Source of the DNA: Bacteroidota bacterium | GTDB lineage: Bacteria > Bacteroidota > Ignavibacteria > Kapaibacteriales > UBA961 | Direction: 5' to 3' | NCBI GenBank assembly: GCA_005788035.1 | Contig: SXZI01000051.1 | Span: forward strand, 1-36,322 | Length of the DNA stretch: 36,322 bases | Shown here: positions 1-8,119 of the stretch, in pieces | Layout of the letters: each line of letters starts with the position of its first letter | Numbering within the stretch: the stretch's first letter is position 1 | Translations under genes and position numbers: made by a program | The notes under the pieces: generated by a model | What the model saw: the letters and a program-made list of their open reading frames with translations, nothing else | The model's database searches: none | Told to the model about the DNA's origin: nothing

Positions 1-239
1 CCGCCACGAAGATCGAGTCCCAATTTCACACGATTCATTTTTGCAGTACGATATCTCTCGCCTTTTGCATTTTCAAATGCTTTCAATGCAGAGCTGTCCT
101 TGCCATGCAAAGCTTGATGCAGGGCTTGTGATTCTTCCTGCTCCAATAAATACGCATCAACGGTTGGCCATAAAATGACTGCAGCCGCAACAAGCGGGCC
201 CAAAATCAATAACCAACGTCTCAATTGTTTATTCTTCAA
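1..239 (-). CDS. secD: Protein translocase subunit SecD, N-terminal fragment (cut by window edge)
   Basis: Reverse-strand frame running off the left edge, about 79 residues visible. It begins with a short basic stretch, one hydrophobic segment (about residues 10-26, 'LLILGPLVAAAVILW'), then a polar region ending in 'RVKLGLDLRGG'. The 'LGLDLRGG' motif just after the first membrane helix is the hallmark of SecD, the inner-membrane subunit that uses the proton gradient to help pull preproteins through SecYEG. I chose the TTG at 237-239 as start because a GGAGG ribosome-binding site lies about 6 bases upstream and no in-frame ATG precedes it; the nearby ATG is in another frame and hits a stop at once. 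It follows the thiolase gene on the same strand after 99 bases. SecD versus a SecDF fusion cannot be told from this fragment. Confidence 0.88.
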   Translation of the reverse strand, partial: MKNKQLRRWLLILGPLVAAAVILWPTVDAYLLEQEESQALHQALHGKDSSALKAFENAKGERYRTAKMNRVKLGLDLRG

Positions 240-272
240 CGCTTTTCCTCCGACATTTCGGTATGGTGTTAT

Positions 273-286
273 TCGGCATAAGCCGA
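273..286 (-). terminator. Small hairpin between thiolase and secD
   Basis: TCGGC / GCCGA with an ATAA loop, in the 99-bp gap after the thiolase stop. The stem is only 5 bp and is not followed by a clear T run on the minus strand, so it is at most a weak terminator or leader structure for secD. Confidence 0.2.
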
Positions 287-338
287 GGATTCAAAGAAGT
301 GCGAAAATACAGTTTCGAGGGCAATTAAACCAATGAAT

Positions 339-1550
339 TTAGTGAGTGTCTGTCTTCTCAATGATCATTGCAAGGCCTTGCCCGACACCTATGCACAAAG
401 AAGCTATGCCAAATCGAATTTCTTGCTTCTGCATAGTTCTTGCCAAATGACCCGCAATCCGTCCACCGCTCATGCCCAATGGATGGCCGATTGCAATGGC
501 TCCTCCATGAATATTGACCTTATCGGTGGAGATACCCAATTCACGGATACAAGCCAATGCCTGTGAAGCAAATGCTTCATTAAGTTCGAAAAGGCCTATA
601 TCGTCTATGTGCATATTGGCCTTTTCAAGCGCCTTGCGAATGGCATAGACCGGACCGATGCCCATGATACGTGGATCCACACCGGCTGTTCCAGATGCCA
701 CATATCTAGCAATGGGTTTGAGTGCGTATTTCTTGACGGCTTCCCCACTTGCTAACATCATGGCCACCGCACCATCATTAAGTGATGATGCATTTCCGGC
801 AGTAACCGATCCGCCTTTTCTAAATGCAGGCGATAATGTGCCAAGTGCCTCGAGAGATGCATCACTCCGCGGTTGTTCATCAGATGATATGATGACGGGA
901 TCACCCTTTTTCTTCGGTATTGCAATAGGAATGATTTCTTCTGCGAAATGTCCGGCTTGCTGAGCCATAACTGCTCTTTGATGCGATGCCAATGCGAATG
1001 CATCTTGATCTTCACGAGATATGCCGAATTTCTCGACGAGATTTTCGGCAGTCTCCCCCATGGATTCAAGAGGAAACATTGATGCCATCGATGGGTTTGG
1101 ATAACGCCAGCCGAGTGCAGTGTCGAAAGCCGTCAGATTGCCAAATAATGCCGATCCTGTAGCATTTTTTGGGAATGAATACGGTGCGCGAGACATGGAT
1201 TCCACTCCACCGACAATTAAGACTTCGGCTTCGCCTGATTTGATTGCCCTGGCTCCTTGGATGATTGCTTCGAGTGATGATGCGCAAAGGCGATTTACTG
1301 TCACACCCGGAACTGAATATGGCAAACCCGCAAGCAATGCAGACATTCTAGCGATATTACGATTATCTTCTCCGGCTTGATTTGCACAACCAAATATCAC
1401 ATCATCAATTGCTTCTGGATTGATGCCTGTGGATTGCACAACTGCTTTGATCACATGCGCGCCCAGATCATCGGGTCTGATGGAGGATAAAGCTCCACCG
1501 TATTTCCCGACAGGCGTTCTGAGTGGTTCAATGATGTAAACTTCTTGCAT
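339..1550 (-). CDS. Acetyl-CoA C-acyltransferase (thiolase, PcaF/FadA-like)
   Basis: 403 residues, the normal length of a thiolase. The catalytic residues are all visible: the acylated Cys89 in 'NRLCASS', His356 in 'GHPLGMSGGR' and Cys386 in 'LCIGVGQG', plus 'NEAFA' near residue 327. The enzyme either cleaves a 3-oxoacyl-CoA with CoA (beta-oxidation, aromatic degradation) or condenses two acetyl-CoA. The stretch 'FGCANQAGEDNRN' and 'GWRYPNP' resembles 3-oxoadipyl-CoA thiolases (PcaF), but no other ring-cleavage pathway genes are present, so the substrate is left open. ATG start, 14 bases downstream of yidD on the same strand; it is probably the distal gene of the rpmH-rnpA-yidD transcription unit, an unusual partner for that housekeeping run. 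Confidence 0.93.
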   Translation of the reverse strand: MQEVYIIEPLRTPVGKYGGALSSIRPDDLGAHVIKAVVQSTGINPEAIDDVIFGCANQAGEDNRNIARMSALLAGLPYSVPGVTVNRLCASSLEAIIQGARAIKSGEAEVLIVGGVESMSRAPYSFPKNATGSALFGNLTAFDTALGWRYPNPSMASMFPLESMGETAENLVEKFGISREDQDAFALASHQRAVMAQQAGHFAEEIIPIAIPKKKGDPVIISSDEQPRSDASLEALGTLSPAFRKGGSVTAGNASSLNDGAVAMMLASGEAVKKYALKPIARYVASGTAGVDPRIMGIGPVYAIRKALEKANMHIDDIGLFELNEAFASQALACIRELGISTDKVNIHGGAIAIGHPLGMSGGRIAGHLARTMQKQEIRFGIASLCIGVGQGLAMIIEKTDTH

Positions 1551-1564
1551 GATATATGCTCCGA

Positions 1565-1774
1565 TTAGGGTACTTCATCTATTCCGCCGGGATGCCCCGG
1601 ATGACATTTCACAATGCGCTTGATGGCGAGCCATACACCTTTCAATGAACCGTATTTTTCTATGGCCTGCATGGCATAGACAGAACATGTTGGGTGAAAT
1701 CTGCAATTATTGCCAAGATATGGGGAAATTGCAAGACGGTAGAAACGCAAGATGAGAATAAGTACTGCCTTCAC
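1565..1774 (-). CDS. yidD: Membrane protein insertion efficiency factor YidD
   Basis: 69 residues with the full YidD signature: an amphipathic N-terminal helix '[14 protein letters not shown]', then '[19 protein letters not shown]' and the C-terminal '[17 protein letters not shown]'. YidD is a small inner-membrane-associated protein thought to assist YidC-mediated membrane insertion. Its position, 18 bases after rnpA, is the conserved rpmH-rnpA-yidD order of most bacteria. No yidC follows; a thiolase takes that place. Confidence 0.96.
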   Translation of the reverse strand: MKAVLILILRFYRLAISPYLGNNCRFHPTCSVYAMQAIEKYGSLKGVWLAIKRIVKCHPGHPGGIDEVP

Positions 1775-1792
1775 TGATTCTATCCTTTGTCA

Positions 1793-2185
1793 TTATTGCT
1801 TGCTAAAATACTGCATTGCCTGATGCAAAGCATCGTTAACTTGGGGTTTGATATCCACAGTTGCGGCTTCTTTGGGTGATTGCATTGGGGTCTGCCACAC
1901 AAATGCAAGGGTCATGAAGGGTATATGCGGATATTCAGCACAGAAAGATCGTACACATTCCCTGATGATACGTTTTATGCGATTGCGAGTGACGGCGAGT
2001 GGCACTTGTTTTTTTCTGACCGCACAAATCACGAAAAGATCCATATGACCACCCTGGGGCGCATCATGTTCCCCTGCATGAGAACGATCACGCACATGAA
2101 CAATGATTGAGTGGGATGCAAAACGCTTTCCCCGACGAAATGCCGCGGTTATTTGTTTGCGTCCTTTGAGTGCAGAAATGTTCAT
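1793..2185 (-). CDS. rnpA: Ribonuclease P protein component
   Basis: 130 residues from the ATG at 2183-2185. The core RNA-binding signature is clear: 'AVRKKQVPLAVTRNRIKRI', with the RNR motif and the following basic helix, and the N-terminal 'LKGRKQITAAFRRGKRF' that matches the family start. RnpA is the protein cofactor of RNase P, which trims tRNA 5' ends. A two-codon longer reading from a TTG (2189-2191) is possible but would start inside the poly-T tract of the upstream terminator, so I prefer the ATG. There is no clear Shine-Dalgarno sequence. A Gly/His-rich insert (around 'HAGEHDAPQGGH') makes it slightly longer than usual. It lies downstream of rpmH and is separated from it by an intrinsic terminator. 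Confidence 0.93.
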   Translation of the reverse strand: MNISALKGRKQITAAFRRGKRFASHSIIVHVRDRSHAGEHDAPQGGHMDLFVICAVRKKQVPLAVTRNRIKRIIRECVRSFCAEYPHIPFMTLAFVWQTPMQSPKEAATVDIKPQVNDALHQAMQYFSKQ

Positions 2186-2189
2186 AGGC

Positions 2190-2217
2190 AAAAAAAAGAG
2201 GGCCGCAATGGGCCCTC
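2190..2217 (-). terminator. Intrinsic terminator after rpmH, directly before rnpA
   Basis: Perfect 7-bp stem GAGGGCC / GGCCCTC with a 6-base loop (2198-2217), followed on the minus strand by eight T residues (2190-2197). It sits 24 bases after the rpmH stop and ends 4 bases before the rnpA ATG, so rnpA, yidD and the thiolase must be expressed by read-through or from an unseen promoter. It is a natural attenuator that would give more L34 than RnpA. Confidence 0.85.
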
Positions 2218-2241
2218 AAAACTACATCTATTTCAGGATTA

Positions 2242-2382
2242 TCAACCTGAAACGGTCAAACGATGGCGACCTTTCGCTCTTCTTCTAGAAAGAACCTTAC
2301 GGCCATTCTTGGATTTCATGCGAGCACGGAAACCATGCACATTTTTGCGCTTACGTTTACTTGGTTGATACGTTCTTTTCAT
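2242..2382 (-). CDS. rpmH: 50S ribosomal protein L34
   Basis: 46 residues, very basic, beginning '[20 protein letters not shown]' and ending '[14 protein letters not shown]': a textbook bL34, a small protein of the large ribosomal subunit. The ATG is at 2380-2382 and the stop at 2242-2244. A near-ideal Bacteroidota-type promoter (2419-2449) lies upstream and an intrinsic terminator downstream, so L34 can be made from its own short transcript with partial read-through to rnpA. Confidence 0.98.
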   Translation of the reverse strand: MKRTYQPSKRKRKNVHGFRARMKSKNGRKVLSRRRAKGRHRLTVSG

Positions 2383-2418
2383 AGTGATATGCTATAATTG
2401 TTCACAACATCAGGATTA

Positions 2419-2449
2419 CAAAGATACAATCTTTTTCGATACTTACAAA
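2419..2449 (-). promoter_or_regulatory. Bacteroidota-type promoter of rpmH
   Basis: On the minus strand the sequence reads TTTG (plus 2446-2449), exactly 19 bases, then TATCTTTG (plus 2419-2426). This is the -33/-7 layout (TTTG-N19-TAnnTTTG) of the primary sigma factor of Bacteroidota. The inferred start of transcription near 2412 leaves a leader of about 30 bases before the rpmH ATG. Confidence 0.85.
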
Positions 2450-2584
2450 TCAAAAAATGCCATAAAACAGTAACCACAAAGAGAATTTTTAAACCATTAT
2501 GATTATTGCCGATGGAATTCCGGAAGAACTCATTCTCATTAGCAAAATACTAGGTTCAATGAGAGAGTATGGTTAATTAAGGCT

Positions 2585-4504
2585 TTATTTACCATGAAAA
2601 GTAGGTTGGCTTAGCTTCAGCAATGTTTCACAAAGTCCTTTAGCATCCAGTTTCAAATCTGCAAACAATTCTTCTTGGGTTCCATGATCCACGAATTCGT
2701 CGGGGATCCCCAAGGGTATAAGTGAGCCGGTAAATGTTTCACGAATGGCAAACTCAGCAACCGCGCTTCCAAAGCCACCTTGAATTTGACCATCTTCAAC
2801 TGTAAATACATGATCATGATCTGCAAATATGGATCTAAGAAGCTCTTCATCCAATGGTTTTACGAAGCGGGCATTCACTACAGTGACCTTTATGCCTTGT
2901 GCTTCCAATAATTCAGAAGCTATCATGCATTCATTTACCATTTTGCCAATACCTATAAGTGCAATTGCTTCCCCTTTCTTCAGAATTTCTCCTTTCCCAA
3001 TTGGAATGCTAAGAGGTGCGCGAAGTTCCACGCCAAGACCACTACCTCTTGGATAACGAATGGCTGAGGGACCTTCCGTATAGTCATACACCGCGGAATG
3101 GAGCATGTCTCTCAATTCTTGTTCATCTTTCGGTGCCATGACAATCATCCCTTGGATAAGGCGCAAATATCCAAGATCAAGCACTCCATGATGAGTAGGG
3201 CCATCGGCTCCAACCAGACCTGATCTGTCAAGTGCAAAAACCACATGCAAATGTTGCAATGCACAATCATGCACGATATTGTCAAATGCTCTTTGAAGGA
3301 AGGAAGAATAAATCGCACAGACAGGAACTATTCCTTCGCAGGCAAGTCCGGCAGCAAATGTCACAGCATGGCTCTCGGCAATTCCTACATCGATCACTTG
3401 CTCAGGGAAAGACTTTGCAAGAATATCCAGTCCAGTACCATCAGGCATTGCAGCGGTTATTCCAACAATGCGCTTATCCTTCGCACAAAGTTCAGTCATT
3501 GCTTCACCAAACACTTTCTGATATGTTGGAGGAACGGGTTTGGTTGGAGCGGGAGAAGGAAATGATTTCCCGGTTATCTTGTCCACCTTGCCGATTGCAT
3601 GAAGGAATTGTTTGTCTTTCTCTGCCGGTGCATATCCCTTCCCTTTTTGAGTGATGACATGCAAGAGCGTTGGACCTTTGGCATCTTTCAAATTGCGAAG
3701 CATGGTCACGAGATTATTGACATTATGCCCATTGATCGGTCCAAAATAATTGAAACCCAATGCCTCAAACAACATTCCGGGTGTAAGCAAAGCTTTTAAG
3801 CCATTGTCAACCTGATGTGCAACTTTTCGAATGCGATCACCGACAGTATCAATTTTACCTGCTATGTCCCAAATATGAGAACGTAATTTTGTTCCCGTTG
3901 GAGAAGAAAATATTTGAGAAAAATAATTGCTCAATGCCCAAACATTAGGTGCTATGGACATATTATTATCATTGAGAATTACAAGAATGTCTCTATTCTG
4001 CACACCGCAATTGTTCATTGCTTCATAAACCATGCCGCCTGTCATGGCTCCATCTCCAATGACAGCAACCACGCGATAATCATCACCGGTTAGATCACGT
4101 GCAGTGGCCAAACCTAAAGCAGCAGATATGCTTGTGCTGGCATGCCCAGCTCCAAATACATCATATTCACTTTCTTCTCTTTTCAAAAAACCGGAAAGAC
4201 CGTCTTTTTGACGAATTGTATGAAGTTGATCCTTTCTTCCTGTAAGTATTTTATGCGGATACCCTTGATGCCCAGTATCAATTACTATTTTGTCATGCGG
4301 GGTATTAAAAACATAATGAAGAGCAACAGTCAACTCAACAACACCAAGTCCAGCACCGAAATGTCCACCTACTTTGGTTATGGTATCCACCATATATTCA
4401 CGTACTTCATTGCTCACATCACGGAGTGCAGTCTCCGGCAAAGCTCTGAGATCGGATGGTAAATTTATATTCGACAAATAAGGATATTCGGTAGGAGCTG
4501 ACAT
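2585..4504 (-). CDS. dxs: 1-deoxy-D-xylulose-5-phosphate synthase
   Basis: 639 residues, full length. DXS condenses pyruvate and glyceraldehyde-3-phosphate with thiamine diphosphate, the first step of the MEP isoprenoid pathway. Visible marks: 'GGHFGAGLGVVELTVALHYV' near residues 46-65, 'IDTGHQGYPHK' at 75-85 (the usual form is WDxGHQ), the thiamine/metal site 'GDGAMTGGM' at 150-158 with the paired 'NDN' about 27 residues later, 'VGIAESHAV' with the activating Glu near residue 376, and 'GADGPTHHG' in the pyrimidine-binding half. ATG start. It lies 95 bases downstream of the aldo/keto reductase gene and upstream of rpmH, which has its own promoter, so dxs is probably transcribed apart from the ribosomal unit. 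Confidence 0.97.
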   Translation of the reverse strand: MSAPTEYPYLSNINLPSDLRALPETALRDVSNEVREYMVDTITKVGGHFGAGLGVVELTVALHYVFNTPHDKIVIDTGHQGYPHKILTGRKDQLHTIRQKDGLSGFLKREESEYDVFGAGHASTSISAALGLATARDLTGDDYRVVAVIGDGAMTGGMVYEAMNNCGVQNRDILVILNDNNMSIAPNVWALSNYFSQIFSSPTGTKLRSHIWDIAGKIDTVGDRIRKVAHQVDNGLKALLTPGMLFEALGFNYFGPINGHNVNNLVTMLRNLKDAKGPTLLHVITQKGKGYAPAEKDKQFLHAIGKVDKITGKSFPSPAPTKPVPPTYQKVFGEAMTELCAKDKRIVGITAAMPDGTGLDILAKSFPEQVIDVGIAESHAVTFAAGLACEGIVPVCAIYSSFLQRAFDNIVHDCALQHLHVVFALDRSGLVGADGPTHHGVLDLGYLRLIQGMIVMAPKDEQELRDMLHSAVYDYTEGPSAIRYPRGSGLGVELRAPLSIPIGKGEILKKGEAIALIGIGKMVNECMIASELLEAQGIKVTVVNARFVKPLDEELLRSIFADHDHVFTVEDGQIQGGFGSAVAEFAIRETFTGSLIPLGIPDEFVDHGTQEELFADLKLDAKGLCETLLKLSQPTFHGK

Positions 4505-4599
4505 ATATGTTATAAATGTGCATGAAATCTGAATCTGTGCATTCAGTCAAGTTATGTATAAGATTGACCGATAACGAATTGCGTATCGGCATGGTTCCA

Positions 4600-6084
4600 T
4601 CAATGCAATTTCATTCCGAGCCAATCTGCTCTATCATAAACGGATGTTTTTTTCTGAAGAGCTAATAAGACATCGTCTACATATTCCACCGATCGTGCTC
4701 CAATGAGCACTGATGAGGTTCCTTCTATTGAACGTACTGCATTCAGTGCGGCTTGAGAAAGAGGTATATCTGTAAAACCACCTGGGAATGTTTTATCCAA
4801 AACGGATCGAATATATCCCACTCTTTGAAAATCAGCATTGGAAATGGTGGCATAGTAACGAGTAATCAAATTTACCACTTTGCTCGTAAGGCCGGCTACT
4901 TTCAATACCCACTCTTGAACTTGGGGTTTTGCAACTTGATTTATTTCCGTTAAAGCTACTGCCATTTTACCCAGCATGCCATCACGGACTTTTGTCCAAT
5001 CATCCATCGATGCAAATTTATTCCAATTGACTTGCAGAGCATTCACCGATGTGATATAGGAGATAAGGAGGTTTTCCACTTCTTTATCCTGCACTCCTAG
5101 GGCTTCAACGTTCATGGTGAAAGAATGCGTAGCATGTGCAATTCGTTCCACTTCATGCTGGATCATTTCAAGATCAGGTAATTGCACTGTTTCTTTATCC
5201 GACAACCGAATCAGTTGTCCATTTCTGATTCCATTTAGAGGCCTATTAACTAGAGCTACAAGGGAATGTTTATGAGCAAACTCAATCAATGTGAGCGATT
5301 CATTTTCCTGATTCAATTCTGTGGATGCTTCCGGTTCGATTAAATTAAATGGAAATTGAATAATTTGAAAATGATGATCCTTTGATAGTTCATTTGCGAT
5401 TGCCAAGCATTGATCAGCTGAGCAAAACTCAGGATGATCAGTCGCATACGGAAATGAATTTGAAGATATGCCATAATAGCGAATCAATCCTTCAGAAACC
5501 ATATCCTCCATACATTCAAATGCGATGCGAATTCTGCGATAGAATTCATTGCGTTTTTCTTCAAGTGGCAGTTCCTTTGAGAGCGAAGGATCTTTGAAGA
5601 AATATTCTGGATTATGTAGCAACAAAGCATCAGCATAAGGAGTTGCCATTCTTCGCAAGCTTTCGCTTAACTGGGCTTTCAATATTTCAGGATGAATGCA
5701 ATGCCAAATATCTTCACCGATTTTTACCATATCAGGATAAGGATTTCCTGCTTCTTCTCTTGTTTTTGCGTCTTCAAGCAATGGGCCTTGTAGATAGCCT
5801 ATTTTTGTAATGATGACAAGATCGGAACGTTTCACGTCTTGTTCCAATGCCTTCATTACTTCGCCAATTAAGGATTCACTTGCTCCAAAAGAATAATTCG
5901 TGGAGGTGTCTATGAGATTGATGCCACTTGTGATTGCTTTCATCAAAGCCAAGGCATGTCCATCATTACCCAAAGCAATACGATATGTACCGAAACCTGC
6001 CTTTGAAACTGTTTGGCCACTCGGCCACACTTCATAGGGAAGTTCCGGGAATTCAGAGGCATATTCTTTTGTGGTGTCTGTCAT
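4600..6084 (-). CDS. Aldo/keto reductase family protein with a large helical insertion
   Basis: 494 residues. The N-terminal half is a recognisable aldo/keto reductase TIM barrel with the catalytic tetrad Asp59 and Tyr64 ('LIDTSTNYSFGASE'), Lys94 ('IITKIGYL') and His157 ('ALLLHNPE'). The cofactor-binding end of the barrel is at about residues 440-470 ('SSVLIGARSVEYV'). Between them, from roughly 290 to 430, is an insertion that looks helical and has no motif I know; normal family members are 300-350 residues. NAD(P)H-dependent carbonyl reduction is the family role; the substrate is unknown. It follows the outer-membrane protein gene after 42 bases and is probably co-transcribed with it and the glycosyltransferase. 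Confidence 0.85.
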   Translation of the reverse strand: MTDTTKEYASEFPELPYEVWPSGQTVSKAGFGTYRIALGNDGHALALMKAITSGINLIDTSTNYSFGASESLIGEVMKALEQDVKRSDLVIITKIGYLQGPLLEDAKTREEAGNPYPDMVKIGEDIWHCIHPEILKAQLSESLRRMATPYADALLLHNPEYFFKDPSLSKELPLEEKRNEFYRRIRIAFECMEDMVSEGLIRYYGISSNSFPYATDHPEFCSADQCLAIANELSKDHHFQIIQFPFNLIEPEASTELNQENESLTLIEFAHKHSLVALVNRPLNGIRNGQLIRLSDKETVQLPDLEMIQHEVERIAHATHSFTMNVEALGVQDKEVENLLISYITSVNALQVNWNKFASMDDWTKVRDGMLGKMAVALTEINQVAKPQVQEWVLKVAGLTSKVVNLITRYYATISNADFQRVGYIRSVLDKTFPGGFTDIPLSQAALNAVRSIEGTSSVLIGARSVEYVDDVLLALQKKTSVYDRADWLGMKLH

Positions 6085-6126
6085 GAAGATAATTGCGTGA
6101 GAAAACGATATACACAGAGTGTATTG

Positions 6127-6858
6127 TCAAAGTCTGTATTGAATGATCACAGCCGTCGTAATTCCACCAATCATTGATTCCACTGATTCCGTGATGGAAG
6201 ATGGTGTGAATAATTCACCGCGTTCATTATCTCTTCCAAGAAGATTGAACACAGTATATCCTGCGGAGATATTTACCGACCAACGATCTTCCACAATGCC
6301 TTCTATGCCAACTCTTAGTCCTGTGCCAAGTCTGGTTGCTGAAGACTTTCCGAAATATCTAGTTGTATCGGGGAAATCGGGTTTTTCATAATTAAGATTC
6401 ACTTCCAATTCAGTCGGCGCCATCATGGAAAGCCGAAGATCGAATCCTGCATAAGCTTTTGCATTTGCAAGAGGCAATTCTGCAAATGCATATTCAAAAC
6501 CTGTGAACAATGTTGGAATATGTATGGTATGGCTCGCTTGTATTGTATAAAATTTATCTGGCAATCGTTGCACGCCGTTCATGATATAATAATCCAAGCC
6601 GAATGGAATGCGATAGGTATTTTTTTTATCGATTCCCAATGTTCCTTTCAATGAAAATCCTGATTGCCAATTCGGGAAACCTCCACCAATCGCTCCTTCA
6701 CTTTCTTTTGGAAAGATTTTCTGATTCGCAGGGTTAGCACCATTCAATAGGAATGTTGTTATGCCAAAACCTACCGAAGTTGTGCCATCAAACAAACCAT
6801 CTGCTTGGCTTGGAAGGAATGCCACACAGGCAATGATAAAAGAAAGAAAACATTTCAT
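6127..6858 (-). CDS. Predicted outer-membrane beta-barrel protein
   Basis: 243 residues from the ATG at 6856-6858, chosen because an AAGGA ribosome-binding site lies about 8 bases upstream and a signal peptide ('MKCFLSFIIACVAFLPSQADG') then starts at once. A longer frame from a TTG at 6880-6882 would spoil that signal. The mature part alternates short polar and aromatic/hydrophobic strands with Gly-rich turns ('VGFGITTF', 'TRLGTGLRVGIEG') and ends in a strand 'TTAVIIQYRL', as expected of an 8-12-stranded barrel. I do not recognise a specific family. It starts 20 bases after the glycosyltransferase stop and is likely translationally linked to it. Confidence 0.75.
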   Translation of the reverse strand: MKCFLSFIIACVAFLPSQADGLFDGTTSVGFGITTFLLNGANPANQKIFPKESEGAIGGGFPNWQSGFSLKGTLGIDKKNTYRIPFGLDYYIMNGVQRLPDKFYTIQASHTIHIPTLFTGFEYAFAELPLANAKAYAGFDLRLSMMAPTELEVNLNYEKPDFPDTTRYFGKSSATRLGTGLRVGIEGIVEDRWSVNISAGYTVFNLLGRDNERGELFTPSSITESVESMIGGITTAVIIQYRL

Positions 6859-6878
6859 GCAGTACATCCTTAGAATGA

Positions 6879-7985
6879 TCAATCGAGTGTTTCTCGAATG
6901 CCATACGTTGTAGTTTCAAGGGAATTTTTTACCACAAGTTCACCAATGAGTCCCATTGAAATGAGCTGGACACCGACAATGATCATAGCGATGCCGAATA
7001 GTGCCAGTGGCCTTTGACTGAGAAATGTCAAGCCCATTGCCCATTCAACAGTGAGATAAATATTCACCGCCAATCCTATAAGCACCATGATTGAACCTAC
7101 GGTGCCAAACAAATGCAATGGTCTTTTCACATAACGAGTAGTGAACATCACCGTAAGCAAATCCAAAAATCCCTTGAAAAATCTGCTGAATCCAAACTTG
7201 GAATGGCCATACTTTCTTGGGTGATGCAATACGGGAATTTCTGTTACTCTGAATCCTTCCCAATGGGCAAGAGCAGGTAAATAGCGATGCATTTCACCAT
7301 AGACTTGCAATGTTTTCACTACTTCTTTTCGATATGCTTTTAATCCGCAATTGAAATCATGAAGTTTGATTCCACTCATGCGAGAAGTGACGAAATTGAA
7401 AAAACGTGATGGAATTGTTTTATGCCATGGGTCATGTCTTTTCTTCTTCCAACCGGATACCAAATCATATCCCTGTTCTAATATCTCAAGCATACCGGGC
7501 AACTCTTTTGGATCATCCTGCAAGTCTGCATCCATGGTAAAAACAAATCTACCTTTTGCTGCAGCAAAACCAACTGCCAAAGCAGCAGACTTTCCGCAAT
7601 TTCTTCTGAATCGAATTGCTTTATAACGTTGATTTGATTCGTGGATATCACGAATGACCGAAAAAGATGAGTCCGTTGAACCATCATCAATGAATATCAC
7701 CTCATAATGCCCTCCACTCATGCCGGGAAGCACCTCTTCCAAAGCATGATAGAGAGGACGCAACGATTCTTCCTCATTGAGAAGAGGAATCACGATGCTC
7801 ATGAATGGCTTTGAACCGGGATGTTTTCTCTGCGGATGTGCGTTCTTCTCCGAATGAGAATCAGGTTTCTCTATGGAATCAATCTCGCGCTCTATATTGT
7901 CAAGAGCCGGAGAAGAATGGCGTTCATGCCGCGAATCGGGTTTATTCCGATGTCTATGTCTTCGACGATGATGTTGATGTTCCAC
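6879..7985 (-). CDS. Family 2 glycosyltransferase (DPM1/GtrB/ArnC-like), with His/Arg-rich N-terminus
   Basis: 368 residues in the longest frame (GTG start). Residues 62-300 are a GT-A glycosyltransferase: 'MSIVIPLLNEEESL', 'IFIDDGSTDSS', 'FRRNCGKSAALAVGF', the metal-binding 'TMDADLQDDP' and 'LVSGWKKKRHDPW'. Two membrane helices follow at the C-terminus ('IMVLIGLAVNIYL', 'LFGIAMIIVGVQLISMGLIG'). Such enzymes transfer a sugar from a nucleotide donor to a polyprenyl phosphate on the cytoplasmic face. The first 60 residues are unusual, low-complexity and rich in His, Arg and Lys. The true start may instead be the ATG at 7800-7802 (Met62), where typical relatives begin; neither start has a good ribosome-binding site. 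Confidence 0.88.
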   Translation of the reverse strand: MEHQHHRRRHRHRNKPDSRHERHSSPALDNIEREIDSIEKPDSHSEKNAHPQRKHPGSKPFMSIVIPLLNEEESLRPLYHALEEVLPGMSGGHYEVIFIDDGSTDSSFSVIRDIHESNQRYKAIRFRRNCGKSAALAVGFAAAKGRFVFTMDADLQDDPKELPGMLEILEQGYDLVSGWKKKRHDPWHKTIPSRFFNFVTSRMSGIKLHDFNCGLKAYRKEVVKTLQVYGEMHRYLPALAHWEGFRVTEIPVLHHPRKYGHSKFGFSRFFKGFLDLLTVMFTTRYVKRPLHLFGTVGSIMVLIGLAVNIYLTVEWAMGLTFLSQRPLALFGIAMIIVGVQLISMGLIGELVVKNSLETTTYGIRETLD

Positions 7986-8119
7986 GGAAGATCAATGCGA
8001 GTGGACAAAAGCATAGATTGAATTGAGGGCGAAAATGGAATTCCTGCCAATCAATATGCTATAAATTACCTTTTCTATGGCTGAGAATCAACAAGAAACA
8101 CCAATCAATCGAAGGCATT

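Noticed and set aside
2501-2578. 25-codon ATG frame on the plus strand between dxs and rpmH
   Set aside because: No ribosome-binding site, no recognisable content and very short.
2383-2584. Origin of replication next to rpmH
   Set aside because: rpmH is often near oriC, but this 202-bp gap has no TTATCCACA or close match; it holds only the rpmH promoter.
3232-3654. 140-codon frame antisense to dxs
   Set aside because: dxs is full length and unmistakable; the antisense product has no plausible fold or start site.
4570-4591. CCGATA/TATCGG inverted repeat between the aldo/keto reductase gene and dxs
   Set aside because: Six-bp stem with a 10-base loop and no T run; may be chance.
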